In this document: one piece after another, positions 55,540 to 63,347 of the stretch
Position numbering within the stretch: position 1 is the stretch's first letter
Layout: each line of letters starts with the position of its first letter
Origin: UBA4575 sp002386945
GTDB taxonomy: Bacteria; Pseudomonadota; Gammaproteobacteria; UBA4575
Direction: 5' to 3'
Assembly (NCBI GenBank): GCA_943789445.1
Contig: CALSUC010000003.1
Location: forward strand, 268,885 to 332,884
DNA length: 64,000 bases
The notes under the pieces: generated by a model
Databases searched by the model: none
What the model saw: the letters and a program-made list of their open reading frames with translations, nothing else
Told to the model about the DNA's origin: nothing
Translations under genes and position numbers: made by a program

Positions 55540-57075
55540 TTATTCGAGATCCAGCGGCATTTGCTGATCAGATGCCTTTTTAGCCTTACGTGGGCGACTC
55601 TGTTTACGCCGACTACCATGTGCTTTTAGTACACGGGCTGCTTCTGGTCGTAAATCATGCTGTTCAATCCATGCCTTGAGCTTTGCACGGGCTTCACGGG
55701 CTAACTGTGTCGGATCACCAATAGGCTCTGGATAATGCTGCCCAATTACACAACCGAAACGCTGTTGAAGTAATAAGGGCATCTTCCAGGGAGTGTGAAT
55801 CCATTCAGAAGGCACCTGAGACAACTCAGGAACCCATTGCCGAATAAACCGCCCATCCGGATCCTGGTCTTCTGATTGTTTTATTGGGGAATAAATTCGA
55901 TTGGCATTAATCCCAGTGGTACCCGCTTGCATTTGCATCTGAGAAAAATGGATCCCAGCCTCAAAGTCGGTAAACCAACGAGCAAATACAGGTGCAGTCA
56001 ATCGCCAATCAAGCCACAAATGATAACTCGCAACTGCCACCAACATTGCCCGCATTCGGAAATTAATCCAACCCGTCTGATGCAGGCAACGCAGACAAGC
56101 ATCAACAAAAGGCCAGCCTAAGCACCCTTCAGTTAATCGCTGGAGACGTTCTGCATCCTCTGATTGATAATCTCTTAAGCCAATAAAACCTCGATGCAAT
56201 GGCTCAAATTCCATACCCGGTTCAGACTCCAGCTTTTGCATAAAATGACAATGCCAATGAAGTCTTGAGCCAAAGGACTTCAAGCTGGCGACAAATCGAC
56301 TTCGCCCTCCCTCGCTTTTTAACTCATCCTGGCGAGTTTGACTTAATTGCCAGATGGTTCTGAGACTGACCGTGCCAAGAGATAAGTGCGGGGATAAGCG
56401 TGAGCATACTGTACGTGCTGTTAAGGGACTCGACATGCCACCACGATAGGTCTCAGCACGCGATTGAAGAAATCCTGCAAGCAATGCATCACCAGCAACT
56501 AGCCCACCGGGCTGCGCATCAATGATCCGCTCGGGATGCATTGATACACCAGCCAAGACTTCAGTCGCTGGCTTTGGTGGTTCTCCAATCGCTATTAATT
56601 CAGTAGCTAGAGGCTGTCGGCTAGCATCCATCAACCCAGCCCATTGTTTGGCCCAGTGCCGACGATCAGCTCGCCCTCTCATCACCCCATGTTGCCGATG
56701 CTCAATCCACTCAATCTGATTTCTTTCAGACCAAGCCTTCACTTGTTTATCACGGCTGTAAGTCCAGCCCGGGCCCGTTTCTTGATGTGAATGCATGCGC
56801 TGAAATTGAAAGCGTTGATGCATCCGCATGAAGACCTCTTCAATATCGCCAACCGCAACCCATAACGGCTGTCCTAGAGCAGTCAAGGACTGATCCAGTG
56901 CAATCAAAGACTCTTTCAAAAACTGCCACTGCCGCGCAGAGGTATAGGGCATGCTCCAGTAGTCTGGCTCGACCACATAGACCGGTAGTATTGGACCTTC
57001 GGCAATGGCTGCCATTAAAGCTGAATTATCCTCGACCCTCAGATCGCGCTTAAACCAAACTACTACGGGAGTCAT
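55540..57075 (-). CDS. Cryptochrome/photolyase-family flavoprotein with basic C-terminal tail
   Basis: A 511-residue CPF protein. N-terminal photolyase domain VWFKRDLRVEDNSALMAAI; FAD-binding domain with SRLSPHLSLGTVS, WPFVDACLRCLHQTGWINFRMRAM and QMQAGTTGINANRIYSP. The last 45 residues (RPEAARVLKAHGSRRKQSRPRKAKKASD) are strongly basic, unlike PhrB. It is a separate branch from the gene at 28 kb. Its product may repair DNA or act as a blue-light sensor; not decided by sequence. Its start overlaps the stop of the cry-DASH-like gene by 4 bp, so the two are one operon. Confidence 0.86.
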   Translation of the reverse strand: MTPVVVWFKRDLRVEDNSALMAAIAEGPILPVYVVEPDYWSMPYTSARQWQFLKESLIALDQSLTALGQPLWVAVGDIEEVFMRMHQRFQFQRMHSHQETGPGWTYSRDKQVKAWSERNQIEWIEHRQHGVMRGRADRRHWAKQWAGLMDASRQPLATELIAIGEPPKPATEVLAGVSMHPERIIDAQPGGLVAGDALLAGFLQSRAETYRGGMSSPLTARTVCSRLSPHLSLGTVSLRTIWQLSQTRQDELKSEGGRSRFVASLKSFGSRLHWHCHFMQKLESEPGMEFEPLHRGFIGLRDYQSEDAERLQRLTEGCLGWPFVDACLRCLHQTGWINFRMRAMLVAVASYHLWLDWRLTAPVFARWFTDFEAGIHFSQMQMQAGTTGINANRIYSPIKQSEDQDPDGRFIRQWVPELSQVPSEWIHTPWKMPLLLQQRFGCVIGQHYPEPIGDPTQLAREARAKLKAWIEQHDLRPEAARVLKAHGSRRKQSRPRKAKKASDQQMPLDLE

Positions 57076-58415
57076 TCAGAAAGCCAGCGTTGCCTGTAAA
57101 CGCCTTGAGGGTCATAGCGCTCTGCTTGCTGATCTAGATTAAACACTCGGCCACCGCGTGGATCAGGACCCACACCTGCGATATAAGCCCAGTTACCCCA
57201 ATTACTGGCGACATCATAATCGACTAACTGCGATTCAAAAAAAGCTGCACCTAAACGCCAATCCAAACCTAATTCATAAATCAGCTGACTGGCTACTAAT
57301 TGTCGTGCTCGATTACTCATCCAGCCCGTTGCCTGCAGCTCACGCATTGCCGCATCGACAATATCGCACCCAGTTGCACCAGCAACCCATCGTTGGAAAC
57401 GTTTCTCGCACTGATCACCTGCCACATCACGTGCTTCAGGCCCAGCCTTACGGAATAAGGTCCAGTCCGAGACTCGGCTATACCAATGAAAAAACTCTCG
57501 CCATAGCAATTCAAAACGCAACCAATACGTCGACTCATTGGCACCCTGTTGTTGTTCATAGGCCAATACATCAGCCCAGATCTCACGTACTGATAAACAA
57601 CCATGGGCGAGCCACGATGACAAATAACTGGATTGATAGAGACCTTCAAACGCATTACGCGTTTCTTTGTAGTGAGACAATGCACCGGCCTCTAAATAGC
57701 CATGCCAATATGCAAGCCCTGCTTTGCGACCACCAATCAAAAGTGATTGCGCATCCAAACTTTTAATCTCGGATTGCTTAAGCCACTGCGACGGTTTGGA
57801 CCAAGGTTGCTTTGGAATCGGTGGTAGTTTTGGAATGCCAAAAGGCATTAATGGGTTCAAGGCAGGCTTTTTCTCAACCGCCTTTCGAAACTTTGAAAAA
57901 GTTGGGGGCAACTCATCCAGGGGAAATGGTAGCTGTACTTTATCTAAGAGCTCATCCGTCTCCACCTCGATAACTCGGTAGCCTGCAGCGACAAGAGCTG
58001 CGTTTTCAAGACGCTCTTCAGTCGCTAGCGGTAAGTCAGTCACCACACAACTGACACGAATTGTTTTAGAAACTGAATTTACGGCATCAGCCACACCCTC
58101 TGATGAGACCCAAAGAGCACTGCCTCGCAACTCAAGCTCGCTTTTTAAATCGACTAGGGATTCAATTCGGAATCGGCTCCAAGCTTTACCAACACGTACT
58201 AAACCAAACTGTTGACCAGCCCAGCGACAGGGCTCAAGACAGGCTAAAGGGATCAATAACACACCCATCTGCTCAGCTTCTCGAGCAGCAGCAACTAGCG
58301 CAGGATTATCAGCTAGCCGAACTGAATCACGCACCACCCAAACAACAGCCTCAGGCTGCACGTCAATATCTTTCACCACAGCACCACTAAGCGCTTTAGC
58401 TGAGATAGCGAACAC
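57072..58415 (-). CDS. Cryptochrome DASH-like flavoprotein
   Basis: A 447-residue CPF protein whose C-terminal block DPRGGRVFNLDQQAERYDPQG and PPTFSKFRKAVE are characteristic of cry-DASH. FAD-binding side: WLRFELLWREFFHWYSRV, GCDIVDAAMRELQATGWMSNRARQLVASQL, NWGNWAYIAGVG. The N-terminal domain is less standard (VWVVRDSVRLADNPALVAAA). Starts at a GTG (58415), preceded by GGATGTGA; the next possible GTG lies 36 bp in. DASH proteins repair single-stranded or loop DNA and bind MTHF; role here inferred. A partly duplicated copy lies upstream. Confidence 0.86.
   Translation of the reverse strand: MFAISAKALSGAVVKDIDVQPEAVVWVVRDSVRLADNPALVAAAREAEQMGVLLIPLACLEPCRWAGQQFGLVRVGKAWSRFRIESLVDLKSELELRGSALWVSSEGVADAVNSVSKTIRVSCVVTDLPLATEERLENAALVAAGYRVIEVETDELLDKVQLPFPLDELPPTFSKFRKAVEKKPALNPLMPFGIPKLPPIPKQPWSKPSQWLKQSEIKSLDAQSLLIGGRKAGLAYWHGYLEAGALSHYKETRNAFEGLYQSSYLSSWLAHGCLSVREIWADVLAYEQQQGANESTYWLRFELLWREFFHWYSRVSDWTLFRKAGPEARDVAGDQCEKRFQRWVAGATGCDIVDAAMRELQATGWMSNRARQLVASQLIYELGLDWRLGAAFFESQLVDYDVASNWGNWAYIAGVGPDPRGGRVFNLDQQAERYDPQGVYRQRWLSE
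57392..58092. repeat. 701-bp segment duplicated at 58715-59415
   Basis: Codons about 109-341 of the DASH-like gene recur in the same orientation 1323 bp to the right without any insertion or deletion. I count about eleven mismatches over the 701 bp, so roughly 98% identity; the duplication is recent compared with general gene divergence. Confidence 0.9.
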
Positions 58416-58714
58416 TCACATCCATTTAAGAATGATGCTGATGTTTTATCTACTAATATTAAGAATATATACACACTGAACAGTATATAAGTAAGTAGCA
58501 TGCAGCTCATCATCACGTAATGTGCAGCTTAACGGCACTCCACAGCCTCTGCTATCAATACATCAGCTTTGGCAACACACCTACAGCTTCTATGAGCGGT
58601 GGATTCTCGTTTATCTGCTCTGGAACATATAGGTCTATGAGAGTAGATAAGCATCACTTAAATCCAGCTGTAATCTATTCCTCTTTGCTCCCATGGTAGG
58701 GAAGCAGAGCAAAA
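58416..58714. other. Spacer between intact and broken DASH genes
   Basis: 299 bp with no gene. It is not a copy of what precedes the segment in the intact gene, so this is not a simple tandem duplication. At its right edge, TTTGCTC (58684-58690) and GAGCAAA (58707-58713) form an inverted repeat ending exactly before the duplicated segment. Confidence 0.6.
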
Positions 58715-59415
58715 GTTGGAAACGCTTCTCGCACTGATCACCAGCCACATCACGTACTTCAAGCCCAGCCTTACGGAACAAGGTCCAGTCCGAGACTCGG
58801 CTATACCAATGAAAAAACTCTCGCCATAGCAATTCAAAACGCAACCAATACGTCGACTCATTGGCACCCTGTTGTTGTTCATAGGCCAATACATCAGCCC
58901 AGATCTCACGTACTGATAAACAACCATGGGCGAGCCACGATGACAAATAACTGGATTGATAGAGACCTTCAAACGCATTACGCGTTTCTTTGTAGTGAGA
59001 CAATGCACCGGCCTCTAAATAGCCATGCCAATATGCAAGCCCTGCTTTGCGACCACCTATCAAAAGTGATTGCGCATCCAAACTTTTAATCTCGGATTGC
59101 TTGAGCCACTGCGACGGTTTGGACTAAGGTTGCTTTGGAATCGGTGGTAGTTTTGGAATGCCAAAAGGTATTAATGGGTTCAAGGCAGGCTTTTTCTCAA
59201 CCGCCTTTCGAAACTTTGAAAAAGTTGGGGGCAACTCATCCAGGGGAAATGGTAGCTGTACTTTATCTAAGAGCTCATCCGTCTCCACCTCGATAACTCG
59301 GTAGCCTGCAGCGACAAGAGTTGCGTTTTCGAGACGCTCTTCAGTCGCTAGCGGTAAGTCAGTCACCACACAACTGACACGAATTGTTTTAGAAACTGAA
59401 TTTACGGCATCAGCC
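58715..59415 (-). pseudogene. Truncated, nonsense-broken copy of the DASH-like gene
   Basis: A 701-bp copy of the middle of the DASH-like gene. It keeps the reading frame but lacks the N-terminal ~108 and the C-terminal ~106 codons, and TGG (Trp205 of the intact protein) has become TAG at 59124-59126. It therefore cannot make the protein. Its internal frames read RKAGLAYWHGYLEAGALSHY as in the intact gene. Confidence 0.92.
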
Positions 59416-59742
59416 CGTTTCTATGAGCCGCCAGATACGATCTTCTGCCATGTAAGAAACGCACATGAATGCACACCCTAGCCACAGCGCCGGTCTTCTC
59501 GAACACCGGTCAACTGCCCCTGATCCTACAAGCGCGTGGCTTCCAAGTTGAAAAGATCTTCTGGCAGCCTCGACAAGCGCTTAAGCTCCAGGCAATGAAG
59601 CCCCGCCTTACCTGCTTCGGTCAGCAGGCGAAGAATGACGCTCGATGTATCTGACTCTTTCATAAAAGCACCGACAGCAAATACGAGAAAAGACCCGAAA
59701 TTTTCGTAGAGAAAAACAGCAAGCCTTTATCCTTGTTTTTGA
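59416..59742. other. Gene-poor stretch right of the pseudogene
   Basis: 327 bp, more G+C-rich in its left part than the surrounding sequence. The only frame of interest is the 45-codon minus-strand ORF listed separately. No terminal repeat or transposase was recognised. It probably holds the end of the transcript of the DHDPS-family gene, which reads towards it. Confidence 0.45.
59526..59663 (-). CDS. Possible small helical ORF (45 residues)
   Basis: MKESDTSSVILRLLTEAGKA at the N-terminus, then GLHCLELKRLSRLPEDLFNL, ending ATRL. The amphipathic helix pattern with a glycine turn resembles the start of a winged-helix domain, so it may be a fragment of a larger lost gene. No strong ribosome site. 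Low confidence that it is expressed. Confidence 0.3.
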   Translation of the reverse strand: MKESDTSSVILRLLTEAGKAGLHCLELKRLSRLPEDLFNLEATRL

Positions 59743-60621
59743 CTACGACAAGTTGTCCAACATCTCTAGTAAACGCTTCCTCGCATCATGGTTCAGTGGC
59801 AACAACGGCTTTCGGGGATCCCCAACATCGAAGCCTTGAAGACCGAAGCCTGATTTAACGGCAGCCGCTAAACCTGATGTCACGATGTACTCAAGAAACT
59901 CATATTGCTGATAGAAGAGTTGCTGAGCTTTCTCCGTATTACTTTCTTTAACGGCGTCAAACAGCTGCTTCGGCTGATCACCAATTAGACACGGAGCCGC
60001 TGTACACCAACCAACTGCGCCCGCATTAAGTGCCTCCAATGCCATATGGTTGCAGCCATTGAAAAATGGGACTTCACCGTTCGATAACTTATAGATCTTG
60101 TGCATGCGCTGGATGTCGCCCGTGCTTTCTTTGATCATGGTGGCATTTTCAATGCTGTTGATCATTTCCAACATGAACTCGGGGGACATATCAACGCCGC
60201 ACGTTGCCGGGTTGTTGTAGATCATGATGGGTAGAGGTGTTGCCTTTGACACCGTATCGTAGTGGAGGAAAATTTCGTCCTCACTCAACTTGTAATAAGA
60301 AAAAGGCGACAGCATGATTGCGTCAGCGCCGATTTCTTTGGCGTATTTCGCATAATTCACTGCTTGCGCTGTGGTCAGCTCGGCAAGGCCGATGACAACC
60401 GGTATCTTCCCGTCAACATACTTCACGGTATAGTCAGCCACTTGCTTCCATTCCGTCTCGCTTAGATACGCCGCTTCGCCCGCACTGCCGAGTGCCGCAA
60501 TGGCATCCACTTTCGCTTCGAGCAGCACGTCGATTACTTTGCCCAGTTTGTCGAGATCAACACTGGTGTTGTCTTTGCTAAACGGCGTTACTGGGTAGCC
60601 GATGATTCCAGATAAATTCAT
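59743..60621 (-). CDS. Dihydrodipicolinate synthase-family aldolase/lyase
   Basis: A class I (Schiff-base) TIM barrel, 292 residues from ATG 60621 (GAGGA 8 nt upstream). Schiff-base Lys in ATMIKESTGDIQRMH, Tyr in IMIYNNPATCGVDMS; the loop usually reading GTTGE is GSAGEAAYLS. The GSAGE loop fits members other than DapA, such as keto-acid or hydroxy-acid aldolases. It follows the class II aldolase gene on the same strand, its start 11 bp past that gene's stop, suggesting one transcript and a shared carbon-skeleton pathway. True DapA function is unlikely but not excluded. Confidence 0.83.
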   Translation of the reverse strand: MNLSGIIGYPVTPFSKDNTSVDLDKLGKVIDVLLEAKVDAIAALGSAGEAAYLSETEWKQVADYTVKYVDGKIPVVIGLAELTTAQAVNYAKYAKEIGADAIMLSPFSYYKLSEDEIFLHYDTVSKATPLPIMIYNNPATCGVDMSPEFMLEMINSIENATMIKESTGDIQRMHKIYKLSNGEVPFFNGCNHMALEALNAGAVGWCTAAPCLIGDQPKQLFDAVKESNTEKAQQLFYQQYEFLEYIVTSGLAAAVKSGFGLQGFDVGDPRKPLLPLNHDARKRLLEMLDNLS

Positions 60622-60632
60622 AGTAGTATTCC

Positions 60633-61409
60633 TCAAATACAGTCTTGGTGGTTTTTAAGTGCCTGTCTTACGTAGTACGCAAAATTGACCTTGTTGCGTT
60701 TGTCTGTAGAGACCCAGTCATGGGCTTCTTGAGCCGGTTCATGAGGCAGCGGTTTTACCTCGCCGCCGGCCATCGCCAGCAATTGCAATCTGGCAGCTCG
60801 CTCGATCAACACCGCCAGATTGCACGCCTCTTCGATCGTCTTGCCGGTCACAAGTTGACCGTGGTGGGCGAGGAAAACCGTCCGGTTATCGCCCAGAGCC
60901 TTAGAAATTAATTTGCCCTCTTCGTTGCCAACAGGCACACCTGGCCAGTCTTTTACGAACGAGCAATCGTTGTACAAGCAGCTTGTATCCATATGGGAAA
61001 TCACCAAGGGCACTTCCAACATGGACAACGCAGCAATGTAGGTCGGGTGCGTATGGATAATGCAGTTCACATCTGGATGTTCTTTATAGATCCAGGTGTG
61101 GAAGCGGTTGGCCGGGTTAGGCATACCTTCACCATCCAACGGAGTAAGGTCTTGATCCACCGCGATCAAGTTCTCAGCCGTGACTTCATCAAAACCCAAG
61201 CCAAACCGTTGCGTCAGGAACGTATCGGGCTGTTCACCCCGACAGGTAATCTGTCCGGCCAAACCTGAGTCATGCCCCTTATCAAAGAGAATTCGGCACG
61301 TCACTGCTAACTTTTCACGATCAGTAAGGCCTATATCTTGAATCAGCTTTTGCATATCGCTTTCAGCTTTCTGCATTAGCTCGTCTTTGGTCGTAGTTGC
61401 TGTCTTCAT
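60633..61409 (-). CDS. Class II aldolase/adducin-family protein
   Basis: 258 residues from ATG 61409 (AGAGGA upstream). The zinc sites are HTHPTYIAAL (two His), and AHHGQLVTGKT (His); acidic partner in EHPDVN. This fold includes fuculose- and ribulose-phosphate aldolases, epimerases and decarboxylases. Position next to the DHDPS-family aldolase and a divergent MocR regulator suggests a catabolic pair for a sugar or hydroxy-acid. The substrate is unknown. Confidence 0.85.
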   Translation of the reverse strand: MKTATTTKDELMQKAESDMQKLIQDIGLTDREKLAVTCRILFDKGHDSGLAGQITCRGEQPDTFLTQRFGLGFDEVTAENLIAVDQDLTPLDGEGMPNPANRFHTWIYKEHPDVNCIIHTHPTYIAALSMLEVPLVISHMDTSCLYNDCSFVKDWPGVPVGNEEGKLISKALGDNRTVFLAHHGQLVTGKTIEEACNLAVLIERAARLQLLAMAGGEVKPLPHEPAQEAHDWVSTDKRNKVNFAYYVRQALKNHQDCI

Positions 61410-61519
61410 ACCTATCATCCTCTGTAACTGCTTTGACAATGGCTGCACGATACCGATAAACTGGCCCTACAATAAGATCCAGATTTAACAATTTTAATGG
61501 CCCAGAAAAGGTAAGTGGT

Positions 61520-62977
61520 ATGTTGAGACCATGGGAAACGCAGTTTTGGCTGGAAGACAGCCCAGGCAAAACCCTGCATTCAAAACTGTTAAACAAACTA
61601 ACAGCCGATATTAAAGACGGGCGACTAGCGCCCGGCAGCATGCTGCCGGGGTCACGCTCCCTTGCAGAACAACTGGGGGTTAATAGAAAAACAGTCCAAC
61701 TTGTATATGAAGAGCTTGAAGCTCAGGGGTGGTTAATTACCCGGCCAAGGTCTGGTACATTTGTTTCCGAGACTTTGCCGGAACAAGGACTATCGCCAAT
61801 AAATAAAGACCTAGTCAGCAGCACACATAAGGCCAAACTACCTTCTGAATTGGTTGAAATCCTCTATCAGGATGCCCTCAGTCCTTATAACAATATCCCC
61901 GCAACCAACGACGGGACACCGGACTCCCGGCTTATTCCTTACGAATTACTCGCCCGAACATATCGACGGGTGTGCATTAATCTCAGCCGCCAATCAAAGT
62001 TAGGGTATGGAGATCCGAGAGGTAGCATTGAGCTACGTGACTCCGTTAGAAAAATGCTATCCGGTGATAGGTTTATGAATTGCTCGACTGAGCAAGTCTG
62101 TATTGTCAGGGGCAGCCAAATGGGTATTTACCTAGCCTCAAGGGTTCTAGACCCTAAAAAAGGGGCCATCGTCATGGAGGACCTTTACTATTTGCCTGCC
62201 AGAGCAGCATTTGAGTCGAATGGTTTTAAGGTCTTGAAATGTAGGCTCGACGACCGCGGTCTGAACATTGACCACCTACAGGAGATATTGGACAAACACA
62301 CCGTCGCCGGTATTTACGTCACCCCACACCATCAATACCCAACAACCGTATGTCTACCCATGGATAGACGATTGGCTTTGTTAGAGCTGTCTAAATCGTT
62401 CAAGTTTGTAGTGCTGGAAGATGATTACGACCATGAATTCCACTATGAAACCAACCCAATTCCACCATTAGCAAGTCTGCCGAATTCAGAGAATGTCGTT
62501 CACATAGGGTCAATGTCAAAAGTATTTGCACCAGGATTAAGGCTTGGCTACATTGCCGCAGACACCCAATTTATAGAGAGAGCCGCACAGGAAATCGTGC
62601 TTATTGATCGACAAGGCAACACGTTATCAGAGTTGGTGCTATCCAGTTTAATGGAGTCGGGAGAAGTCAAACGCCATATCCGAAAATCAAGGAGAGAATA
62701 CGAATCCAGAAGGAATCATACCGCGCAAGAATTTAAGAGAGTCTTTGGCGACAAAATTTCTTTTAGCCTACCCACCGGCGGCATGGCTATATGGGTCGAT
62801 ATTTCAAAATTAGCCAACGGCAAAAAGCTTGAGAGTCTACCGAATAAAGACTCTACCCTGAGTACACTGTATACAGACGACAAAATTGCACCTGCTCATG
62901 TCCGATTTGGGTTTGGAGCCCTCAACAAAACGGAGATTACGAAATCTATCGAACAACTGTCAGAAGCTTTAGCTTGA
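61520..62977 (+). CDS. MocR/PdxR-type regulator (GntR HTH + aminotransferase)
   Basis: 485 residues. N-terminal GntR winged HTH (about 15-85: LLNKLTADIKDGRLAPGSML, SLAEQLGVNRKTVQLVYEEL), then a PLP-binding fold type I aminotransferase-like domain (about 110-485): YGDPRGSIELRD, VVLEDDYDHEFHYE, and the PLP-Lys region HIGSMSKVFAPGLRLGYI (Lys in SMSK). MocR proteins sense PLP or an amino-compound. It faces the aldolase pair with 110 bp between them, so it probably controls them. Ends overlapping the Rof-like gene by 9 bases. Confidence 0.92.
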   Translation: MLRPWETQFWLEDSPGKTLHSKLLNKLTADIKDGRLAPGSMLPGSRSLAEQLGVNRKTVQLVYEELEAQGWLITRPRSGTFVSETLPEQGLSPINKDLVSSTHKAKLPSELVEILYQDALSPYNNIPATNDGTPDSRLIPYELLARTYRRVCINLSRQSKLGYGDPRGSIELRDSVRKMLSGDRFMNCSTEQVCIVRGSQMGIYLASRVLDPKKGAIVMEDLYYLPARAAFESNGFKVLKCRLDDRGLNIDHLQEILDKHTVAGIYVTPHHQYPTTVCLPMDRRLALLELSKSFKFVVLEDDYDHEFHYETNPIPPLASLPNSENVVHIGSMSKVFAPGLRLGYIAADTQFIERAAQEIVLIDRQGNTLSELVLSSLMESGEVKRHIRKSRREYESRRNHTAQEFKRVFGDKISFSLPTGGMAIWVDISKLANGKKLESLPNKDSTLSTLYTDDKIAPAHVRFGFGALNKTEITKSIEQLSEALA

Positions 62978-63244
62978 TGATTGTGGCTCAACAAAAACAA
63001 TCGTATTGAAATGAGTATTTGGCGTGATCGCCTTCATTTTCTCTAACAGATGCAACGGTATGTCGATTTTCTCACTGCCAGAATCAGGCAGAATTTGAAG
63101 GCATTCTTCTCTTTCAACGTTGATCCTGGTGGTGACTGGAATGCCGCTGTGATTGTCTCCATTGGTTAACGTTAGATAAACTTGAATTTTGTATAGACAG
63201 GCTATTTCAAGATAATCGTGCAAATCGCAACTTATCGGTTTCAT
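62969..63244 (-). CDS. Rof/YaeO-like protein (Rho-binding antiterminator family)
   Basis: A 91-residue small protein from ATG 63244: MKPISCDLHDYLEIACLYK matches the Rof start pattern (PI-CD-Y-LE-AC), with the alternating beta pattern VYLTLTNGDNHSGIPVTTRI of the Sm-like fold. Rof inhibits Rho-dependent termination in E. coli. C-terminus longer than usual. It converges with the MocR gene, overlapping by 9 bp. Confidence 0.7.
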   Translation of the reverse strand: MKPISCDLHDYLEIACLYKIQVYLTLTNGDNHSGIPVTTRINVEREECLQILPDSGSEKIDIPLHLLEKMKAITPNTHFNTIVFVEPQSSS

Positions 63245-63347
63245 ATTCACGTATCCAACAGCGTGATAGTCAAGACATTGAAATCAGGCTATTAGCTTTA
63301 CCCTGAATGCGATTTACCATATACCAGCCTATAGGGGCATTACAATT

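Noticed and set aside
59469..59654. A 61-residue plus-strand frame to the right of the pseudogene
   Set aside because: No ribosome site, no recognisable fold, and it opposes the more convincing minus-strand frame.
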